From NCBI RefSeq assembly GCF_000425885.1, contig NZ_AUEH01000017.1, forward strand, positions 1-58,438: a stretch of DNA of 58,438 nt, in the 5' to 3' direction. The stretch's first letter is position 1, and every line of letters begins with the position of its first letter. The DNA is from Schleiferilactobacillus harbinensis DSM 16991. Lineage in GTDB: Bacteria; Bacillota; Bacilli; Lactobacillales; Lactobacillaceae. Made by a program: the position numbers and the translations under genes. Of the stretch, positions 52,651-58,438 are shown in pieces. The notes under the pieces were generated by a model, which saw only the letters and a program-made list of their open reading frames with translations, was not told the origin of the DNA and did not search any database.

Positions 52651-52740
52651 TTTCTAGTCGGCACTGTTATGCGCCATACTCGTCTGATCCCAATCAGACG
52701 GGGGTGCCGGCAATTACGGAATTGACTAAACACACTGTAC
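52600..52740 (+). ncRNA. Candidate omega RNA of TnpB
   Basis: The end of tnpB and its 3' flank can fold: outer stem CGGCAC (52659-52664) with GTGCCG (52704-52709), inner hairpin GTCTGAT-CCCA-ATCAGAC (52682-52699). Guide RNAs of TnpB overlap the tnpB 3' end and terminate at the element's right end. The precise 3' end, and so the guide, is not fixed. Confidence 0.45.
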
Positions 52741-52821
52741 TCTTAATGGTCTAAATCTAAAGTGCCACCATAGATCAGATGTGTATACATTTGAGTACGT
52801 TTTAGAAAGCAGGATTACTGC

Positions 52822-53685
52822 ATGATTTCAAATTCCGAGAAACCCGTCATTCTGGCCGCGGCCCCGCCGCCACGGCCGGTGAGTCTACACCGCTGGCGCG
52901 ACAAACGCCGGCGCTGGGTCTATGGCACCCTGTTGGGTCTGACCGCGATCACCGCTTACGCCCTGCCGGCCATCATGCCCCAGGGCTTGAACCTGGCCCG
53001 GGCCAGCAGTGACTTGGTGCGCAACATCCAGATTATGTTTTTCCAGCCCGCCGCCAATAACGCCAGTGCCGCCAGTCTCTTATTTGCCTTAGTGCAAAGT
53101 ATTGCCTTGGCCTTCTTGACGACTTTGATCGGCGCCATCTTTGCCTTTCTGCTCGCCTTAATGGCCGCCCGCAACTTGGCGCCTCGCTGGCTGATCCGCA
53201 CCGTGCAAAGCGCGATGGCCTTGATCCGGGCGATCCCCACGATCCTCTGGGTCCTGATCTACAGTACCGTGCTCGGTTTGGGCGCTAACGCCGCCGTGAT
53301 CGGGCTGACCTTCCACAGTGTCGCTTATCTGGTCAAAGTTTACGCCGACAGTATTGACGAATTACCCGCCGATACTCTGGGTGCGCTGCGGGCCATGGGC
53401 GTCCGCTTCTGGCCCTTAGTGACCCAAGCCATCCTGCCCACGATTCGGCCCAGTCTGCTCAGCTGGACGTTTATCCGTTTTGAGATCAACTTCGCCAACG
53501 CCGTCGCGGTGGGCGCCGCCGCCGGAGCTGGCGGGATCGGCTACCAGCTCTTCATGGCCAGCGGCTTCTACTTCGATTTTCATGAGGTCGGCCTGATCGT
53601 GTATCTGATCCTCGCCTTCACGATTCCCTTGGAAAGCGTGTCCTACCGCCTCCGCACCGCCTATCTCAACCGCACTGCCCATTAA
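52822..53685 (+). CDS. phnE: Phosphonate ABC permease PhnE (second copy)
   Basis: A 287-residue permease, six helices, with loop LGALRAMGVRFWPLVTQAIL that contacts PhnC. A longer hydrophilic N-terminus (residues 1-30) precedes the first helix. ATG at 52822 with an AAGCAGGA element upstream. After the TnpB insertion its expression depends on readthrough or a promoter in the element. It differs from the first copy in sequence, so the two probably form a heterodimer channel. Confidence 0.92.
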   Translation: MISNSEKPVILAAAPPPRPVSLHRWRDKRRRWVYGTLLGLTAITAYALPAIMPQGLNLARASSDLVRNIQIMFFQPAANNASAASLLFALVQSIALAFLTTLIGAIFAFLLALMAARNLAPRWLIRTVQSAMALIRAIPTILWVLIYSTVLGLGANAAVIGLTFHSVAYLVKVYADSIDELPADTLGALRAMGVRFWPLVTQAILPTIRPSLLSWTFIRFEINFANAVAVGAAAGAGGIGYQLFMASGFYFDFHEVGLIVYLILAFTIPLESVSYRLRTAYLNRTAH

Positions 53686-53713
53686 TCATTATTTAGAAAA
53701 GGGGAATTGCACC

Positions 53714-55623
53714 ATGATTCAAGCCATTGTATTGGATTGGGCCGGGACGACTGTCGATTACGGCAGCCTGGCCCCGATCATTGCCTTTCAAAAGGCCTTC
53801 AGTCACTTCGGTATCACCATCACCACGGACGAGATTCGGCAGGATCTGGGGCTGGATAAACGCACTCATGTGGAGAAAATGTTCGCCGACCCGGCGATTC
53901 AAGCCCAGTGGCAGGCCAACAATCCCGGTGAGTCATTAGCTGCCGGGATCGACCAGGTCTACGCCCGCTTCCAAGTCAAAATTGATGACGTGCTGGTGGA
54001 ATATGCCGCGCTGAAGCCGGGAGTCAAAGACCTCGCTAACTTCATGCAGGCCCAGCACATTAAGCTGGCGACCACCACCGGTTACACCCAAGCGATGCTG
54101 GACCGCATTCTGCCAGTGGCCGCCGCCCAGGGGTACGCGCCTAAGGTCAACTTGACCGCAGAACAGACCAACGGCATCGGCCGGCCCGCTCCGGACATGC
54201 TGCTGGCGGCCTTGGCTCAGCTCCAAGTGACTGACCCGCGCGCTGTGCTCAAAGTCGGCGACACGATCACCGATATCCTCGAAGGCAAAGCCGCCCACGC
54301 CATCAGCGTCGGCGTAGTGATTGGCGGCAATCTCATCGGCTTGCCGGAAATCGCCTTTGATGCCCTGCCAACGGGTGAAAAAGACCGCCGCGTCAGTCAC
54401 GCCCGCCAGGCCCTGTACGCGGCCGGGGCCGACTACGTCATTGATACCCTGGCCGATTTGCCGGCACTGATCACCGCCCTCAACACCCTAGTCCCCTATC
54501 AGGCCCAGCCGGCGCCGCTGCTGCTCACACCCGGCCCGCTGACGACCAGCCCGGCCGTAAAGCGGACCATGCTCATCGATCACGGTACGTGGGATGACGA
54601 GTACAAAGCGCTAACCGAAACCGTCCGCCAGGAACTGCTGAGCGTCGCTCAGGCCCCCGCTGCAGACTACACCACCATCCTAATGCAGGGCAGCGGTACG
54701 TTCGCCGTGGAAGCCGCGCTCGGCACCGCCGTACCCCACAAGACGGGGTGCTGCTGATCGCGATGAACGGCGCTTACGGCCGGAGAATGGGCCAAATTGC
54801 TGACTACTACAATATCGTCCACGTGGACCTGGAATTTGCCGAAGATGAACCGGTCACGCTCGAAAAAGTCCTGACTGTTCTGGATGACCATCCCGAAGTG
54901 ACCCACTTCGCCACTGTCCACTGCGAAACCACCACCGGTATCCTCAATCCCATCGATGCCATTATTCCGGCAGTCCATGCCCGGGGTGTTGTGACCATTG
55001 TGGACGCCATGTCCAGCTTCGGCGGCGTGCCCATCGACACCGCCGCCCTCGGCCTGGATTATCTGATCAGCAGCAGCAACAAGTGCATCCAAGGCGTGCC
55101 CGGCTTCGGCTTCATTATTGCCAACCGTACCGCTCTGGCTAGGACTGAAGGCAATGCCCGCTCGCTGTCTTTGGATCTTTATGATCAAAACCAAAGCTTC
55201 AACCAGCAGCACGGCAAATGGCGCTTCACCTCGCCCACCCACGTACTCTATGCTTTCCATCAAGCCCTGCAAGAACTCGCCGCAGAAGGCGGCGTACCGG
55301 CCCGGTTTGCCCGCTACACCCGCAGCGAACACCAGCTGCGCCAAGGTATGCTCGCCCTCGGCTACGCCCCCGTTATCGCGGAAGCCGACCAATCCCCGAT
55401 CATCACATCGTTCAAATACCCCAGCGCCGCCTTCGACTTCCACGCGTTCTACGCGTACTTAAAAGACCGCGGCTTCATCATCTACCCCGGAAAAGTCTCG
55501 ACCATCGACAGCTTCCGCATCGGAAATATCGGCGAAGTCTACACCGGCGACATCCAGCAACTGTTGCGCTGGATCAAAACGTACAGCACGGTGCGGGTGC
55601 AGTCTGGCAGAAAAATAGACTGA
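53714..55623 (+). pseudogene. phnXW: PhnX-PhnW fusion (phosphonatase plus AEP aminotransferase), frameshifted
   Basis: A bifunctional phosphonate-degrading enzyme. Residues 1-265 are phosphonoacetaldehyde hydrolase PhnX: HAD nucleophile region VLDWAGTTVDYGS, Schiff-base Lys in GLDKRTHVEKM, and VGDTITDILEG. From about residue 280 (LLLTPGPLTTSPAVK) it is the 2-aminoethylphosphonate:pyruvate aminotransferase PhnW, with PLP-binding Lys in SSSNKCIQGVPGFGF. Together they convert AEP to acetaldehyde and phosphate, with alanine as by-product. One base is missing in CCCC at about 54734; restoring it gives VPPQDGVLLIAMNGAYG and 636 residues. The single frame across both domains shows that it is a true fusion. 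Confidence 0.88.
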
Positions 55624-55639
55624 GCCAATCGCTCAGTCT
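55617..55639 (-). terminator. Terminator of the yitT-type operon
   Basis: Arms AGACTGAGC and GCTCAGTCT, with TATTTTT following on the minus strand; the stem overlaps the phnXW stop codon. Plus-strand T-run is poor. Confidence 0.75.
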
Positions 55640-55693
55640 AGTGTCCTTAGTGCCAAATGCGGAGCACTTGGCACGGCAATCAAAGACAGTTTC

Positions 55694-56317
55694 TTACTTC
55701 GTCGTCTTCACCTTCGGAAACGGCCGGTACCGCCGCAACAGCCAGCCCATCAGGCCTGAATACAGGAACGTAAACGCCAAGCCCCACACCAGCGCTGCCC
55801 AGCCGAACACCACCGTGCTCCCCAGCAGCACCACCACATTGATCACCCGCAGCATGAGCGTCACATTCAGCTGCGGGTTTTTGTGTGCCGCAATCAGCGC
55901 AAACACGTCCAACCCAGCCGTCGACGCATTACTCGCAATACAGCAATAATATCCCGCGCCAATGAACAAGCTTGCCAACAGAACATCCAGCCAGGGCCAG
56001 TGGGCCAAATTCAGCGGCAACCAGGTCCACAGGGCAAAGAAGCCCATGTAGGCAAAACTGCTGACAATAGACCGAATGAAGTTCGTGCGGCCTAAGAAAA
56101 TCAACGCAAAGACGAGACAGCCGACCGTGATCATGTTCGTCCAAGTCACGACACTCAAGGGTGTCAGCCGCGCCAGCACCATACTCAGGGAAGTCACTCC
56201 GCCGCTGATAATATTGCTGGGCACCATGAATTTGGCATAGCCAAAGGCAATCAGCAAGTTGCCCAGCAAGATCAGCAGCAGCGGCGCCCCCTCCCGTTTG
56301 ATCGTCGCCCCGCTCAT
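55694..56317 (-). CDS. YitT-family membrane protein
   Basis: A 207-residue integral membrane protein with about six helices. The family block is NIISGGVTSLSMVLARLTPL near residue 35, and GYYCCIASNASTAGLDVFALI follows. It lacks the cytoplasmic DUF2179 domain present in longer YitT proteins (about 280 residues). ATG at 56317 overlaps the stop of the upstream nuclease-like gene, so they are coupled. Transport role suspected, substrate unknown. Confidence 0.85.
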   Translation of the reverse strand: MSGATIKREGAPLLLILLGNLLIAFGYAKFMVPSNIISGGVTSLSMVLARLTPLSVVTWTNMITVGCLVFALIFLGRTNFIRSIVSSFAYMGFFALWTWLPLNLAHWPWLDVLLASLFIGAGYYCCIASNASTAGLDVFALIAAHKNPQLNVTLMLRVINVVVLLGSTVVFGWAALVWGLAFTFLYSGLMGWLLRRYRPFPKVKTTK

Positions 56318-57095
56318 CGGGCCATCACCGTAACCGTCACAGGGAAGTGGTCCGAGGCATACTGGCCTGTGGGCGCCAGCGTGGTATCCACGGCATACGA
56401 CTGCACCTGGACCCGGTCATTGACGAAGAAATAGTCCAGCCGGGTCGCCGTTTGTCCCGGTAAAAATGTGGGCGGTTCACTGTCCTGCCACGTCCCCGGA
56501 GTTGGTTCCGGCCGCTGAGCAGCCGTCAAGGCCGCATCCTGCAAAGTCGCCGTCATCGTCCGGTAAGCCTCATCCGTGGGGTCATATTGAAATCCCCGGT
56601 CACGATAAACGGATAATCGGCCCGTTCCTGGGCGAACGCGGCCAGGATCTGCTGCACACCAAAGTTTCGGGCTGCCACGGACACATGGTCCAGGTGGACC
56701 GTCACCAGATAAAAAATCGTATCATCCGTTTTATCCCGCAGCTTAGCCCACTGGAACATGCGATACGTCCAAGCCCCAGGATAAATGGACGGTTTGTCCG
56801 GCGTTTTGGATACCCAGGCATGACCCTCCGCCAACGCGTCGAACTTGGTTTTCTTAATAAAAATCGCCGCCGCTTCGCCTTGATCCACTGTGTTCTCCCG
56901 CGGCACACCAAAACCGCGGTACGCCGTCAGCGTCCGCAGATCTGCTAACTGGTGGGGTTCCGCCTCTTCCACGGTAAAAATGTCCGGGTCCAGCCGCTGC
57001 AAATTGGCCAATACATACGGCTTGCGTGCCGCCCACTGCCAGGGGTGATCGTCGTCTGTATCCAACCGAATATTATACGTTGTAATTGAAACCAT
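56314..57095 (-). pseudogene. Endonuclease/exonuclease/phosphatase (EEP) family protein, frameshifted
   Basis: Metal-dependent phosphodiesterase-type fold. First frame: SITTYNIRLDTDDDHPW, IFTVEEAEPHQL (metal Glu), and TGDFNMTP (catalytic Asp/Asn). Second frame: TRLDYFFVND and YASDHFPVTVTV (catalytic Asp-His). One base is missing in the C-run at about 56584; with it the join reads GDFNMTPTDEAYRTM and the protein has 260 residues, the normal length. No signal peptide. Coupled to the YitT gene. Substrate could be DNA, a phosphoester or a lipid. Confidence 0.85.
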
Positions 57096-57173
57096 GACCT
57101 CTGCACCCTCTCTCTATCTCTCTCAACCATTGTACCTGAAGAAGATATTTTCCGGGAGGGGCCGATACACTAA

Positions 57174-57255
57174 TTTCCAATAAAGAAAATGGGTTTCTTG
57201 AATACCGGACCCTAGACACGGTACAATAGGGTAACAAAAGTTTCCATATAAGAAA
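57174..57255 (+). promoter_or_regulatory. iclR promoter flanked by two copies of a 15-base motif
   Basis: TTGAAT (57198-57203), 18-base spacer, TACAAT (57222-57227). TTTCCAATAAAGAAA (57174-57188) and TTTCCATATAAGAAA (57241-57255) match at 13 of 15 positions and bracket the promoter, as expected for an autoregulating IclR protein. The gap 57096-57269 holds no gene; a CT-rich stretch lies at 57108-57123. Confidence 0.65.
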
Positions 57256-57269
57256 GCGAGCCAATCGAT

Positions 57270-58031
57270 ATGCCTGAAACCACTGAAAAACTCTACGGCA
57301 CCGTCCTGATTAAAGCAAAAGAAATCATGGACTTCACGCTGGCCGCAGACGAAGCACCCACCCTAATGACCATCAGCCGCGGCACCGGACTGACCAAACC
57401 GACGGCCTTGAAGATCCTCACTACCCTCTGCGCCCTGGGTTTCATGCACCGGGATGACGAAAGCCGCCGCTACTACCTGGGCACCCAGTTCATCCCCTAC
57501 GCCACCAAAGCAATGAGCAGCTTCAATATCCGCGATGTCGCCTTCCCCGCTCTGGAAGCCTTGCGCCAAACCACCGGCGAAACGATCAATCTGGGCGTCT
57601 TGGAAAGCAACCAGGTGATGCTGATCGAGAAGTTGGAAAGCCCCAACTCCATTAAATTGAAATCCACCATCGGCGGCCGCATGCACTTGTATTCCTCCGC
57701 CATGGGCAAAGCAATCCTGGCCACCTTCACTCCCGACCAGCTGGCCGCCTACCTGCACCGCACCACTTTGCAGCCGGTGACCCCGCACACGCTCATCACC
57801 CCCACCGCCTTGAAACACAACATTCAAGAAATCAAAGACCGCGGCGTGGCTATCGATAACGAAGAAAACGAACTGGAAGTCTTCTGCGTCGGCGCCACGA
57901 TCTACCGCCACGACCGCCTATTCGGCGCCTTCAGCGTCTCTGCCCCCAAATACCGCGTCCCCGAAGCCGCCCGAGCCGAACTGATCGACCAAGTGCGGGC
58001 GACTCAGGAAGCAATTACTGCTGAAATATAA
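57270..58031 (+). CDS. IclR-family transcriptional regulator
   Basis: A 253-residue regulator. N-terminal winged helix with ISRGTGLTKPTALKILTTLC; C-terminal effector domain with SAMGKAILA, RGVAIDNEENE and CVGATIY, the classic IclR blocks. The ATG at 57270 has only a weak RBS. Its target genes are probably those that once lay to the right, where an IS3 element now begins 23 bases after the stop; the divergent EEP gene is another candidate. Confidence 0.92.
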   Translation: MPETTEKLYGTVLIKAKEIMDFTLAADEAPTLMTISRGTGLTKPTALKILTTLCALGFMHRDDESRRYYLGTQFIPYATKAMSSFNIRDVAFPALEALRQTTGETINLGVLESNQVMLIEKLESPNSIKLKSTIGGRMHLYSSAMGKAILATFTPDQLAAYLHRTTLQPVTPHTLITPTALKHNIQEIKDRGVAIDNEENELEVFCVGATIYRHDRLFGAFSVSAPKYRVPEAARAELIDQVRATQEAITAEI

Positions 58032-58053
58032 AGAAATGACCCCGCAGACGGCT

Positions 58054-58438
58054 TGAAGTGCAATAGAAAAGTTAGACAATTTAGATTTTGAATTAAGCAA
58101 TCATGGTTTGTTCCCGGTACTCAACTGGGGTCAAGCCATTTTTGTTTCTCGAAATTCTGACATTGTTAAACCAATCCACGTAACCGTTCACCAGCTTGCG
58201 CAGATCTGAGAGCGTGTTGATCTGATACCGATTCAAGCACTCACGTTTTAGGAGGTTGAAGAAGCTTTCGATGGGCGCATTATCGTGACAGTTACCTTTA
58301 CGAGACATGCTCTGTGTAATGTTCATAGCCTTGAGACGTTGCTGGTAGTCCACCATTTGATATTGCCACCCTTGATCAGAGTGAAGAGTTGGTTTGATGC
58401 CTTCTTTAAGGTGATGCTCTAATTCATCAAGTGACGCT
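58054..58438 (-). mobile_element. IS3-family insertion sequence (IS150 group), partial
   Basis: The end of an IS3-type element; the left end is placed near TGAAGTGCAATAGAAAAGTT at 58054, since elements of this group begin with TG, and the rest is outside the window. Boundary is approximate. Confidence 0.7.
58093..58438 (-). CDS. IS3-family transposase OrfB, C-terminal part (cut by window edge)
   Basis: About 115 residues of the rve-type DDE integrase domain. The second catalytic Asp is in TLHSDQGWQYQ and the Glu in CHDNAPIESFFNLLKRE; the typical tail YNNxR-like FNNVRISRNKNGLTPVEYR follows. The N-terminal part lies beyond the right edge. Confidence 0.9.
   Translation of the reverse strand, partial: ASLDELEHHLKEGIKPTLHSDQGWQYQMVDYQQRLKAMNITQSMSRKGNCHDNAPIESFFNLLKRECLNRYQINTLSDLRKLVNGYVDWFNNVRISRNKNGLTPVEYREQTMIA

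Larger units (their letters stand above)
51350..52740 (+). mobile_element. TnpB-only (IS605/IS1341-type) element inside the phn operon
   Basis: About 1.5 kb separating phnE1 from phnE2, which in other phn operons are adjacent. It contains tnpB and no tnpA, a short palindrome TGAATC-TT-GATTCA upstream (near 51360) and a nested hairpin downstream. The ends are approximate: elements of this family have no terminal inverted repeats and leave no target duplication. Confidence 0.6.

Noticed and set aside
1-58438. CRISPR arrays, tRNA or rRNA genes, prophage, riboswitches
   Set aside because: I saw no regularly spaced direct repeats, no tRNA- or rRNA-like sequence, no phage structural genes and no leader with a riboswitch core that I could recognise.

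Overview
This 58 kb window is chromosomal DNA of a rod-type lactic acid bacterium of the Lactobacillaceae. The evidence is the overall gene set: anaerobic NrdDG, NADH oxidase, Dps, an Nramp manganese transporter, oleate hydratase, a cellobiose-type PTS permease, and IS30, IS3 and TnpB elements of lactobacillus type. GC content is clearly above 50 percent, so a high-GC genus such as Schleiferilactobacillus or Lacticaseibacillus is my inference. Both window edges lie inside transposase genes (IS30 family left, IS3 family right), as expected for a draft contig that ends in repeats.

Layout. 1-2.8 kb: IS30 end that cut off the second gene of an ABC exporter pair. 2.9-5.9 kb: nrdD-nrdG with a pair of NrdR boxes. 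6-13 kb: a frameshifted quinone oxidoreductase, a Na+/H+ antiporter, an ArsR-type regulator with an MFS pump, a VIT-type Fe/Mn transporter, a transglutaminase-like protein and small proteins. 13-18.3 kb: an AAA ATPase with a coupled HTH-like protein, NADH oxidase with a Rex-type site, Dps, and a PadR regulator with a membrane partner. 18.5-25.6 kb: frameshifted glycolate-oxidase-type gene, a parS-like motif in its terminator, then a small membrane peptide, ABC-2 exporter and two-component system in one operon (YvfRSTU-like), an MFS pump and a TIM-barrel protein. 25.7-28.2 kb: oleate hydratase with a 44-residue leader protein and a TetR regulator. 28.3-40 kb: a glycan locus (YesN-like AraC regulator, YesL, GH20 hexosaminidase, GH29 fucosidase, LplB/YtcP/LipO-type ABC importer, GH1 glycosidase) with CcpA-type sites. 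40.9-48.5 kb: manganese uptake by two routes (MntABC-type ABC importer; MntH with a UspA protein), both preceded by the same TTAG-N6-CTAA palindrome, with a PTS EIIC and a TIM-barrel gene between them. 48.5-55.6 kb: phosphonate operon phnD-phnC-phnE1-phnE2-phnXW, split by a TnpB element. The final part holds a YitT membrane protein, an EEP-family nuclease or phosphatase, and an IclR regulator.

Quality warning. Seven genes carry single-base frameshifts, nearly all at short homopolymer runs, and each becomes a whole reading frame of normal length when one base is added or removed. One more (GH20) has an in-frame TAA followed by 44 conserved-looking codons. Uniform homopolymer errors in the source sequence are the simplest explanation for the frameshifts, though real decay cannot be excluded. 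I saw no rRNA, tRNA, CRISPR array or prophage.
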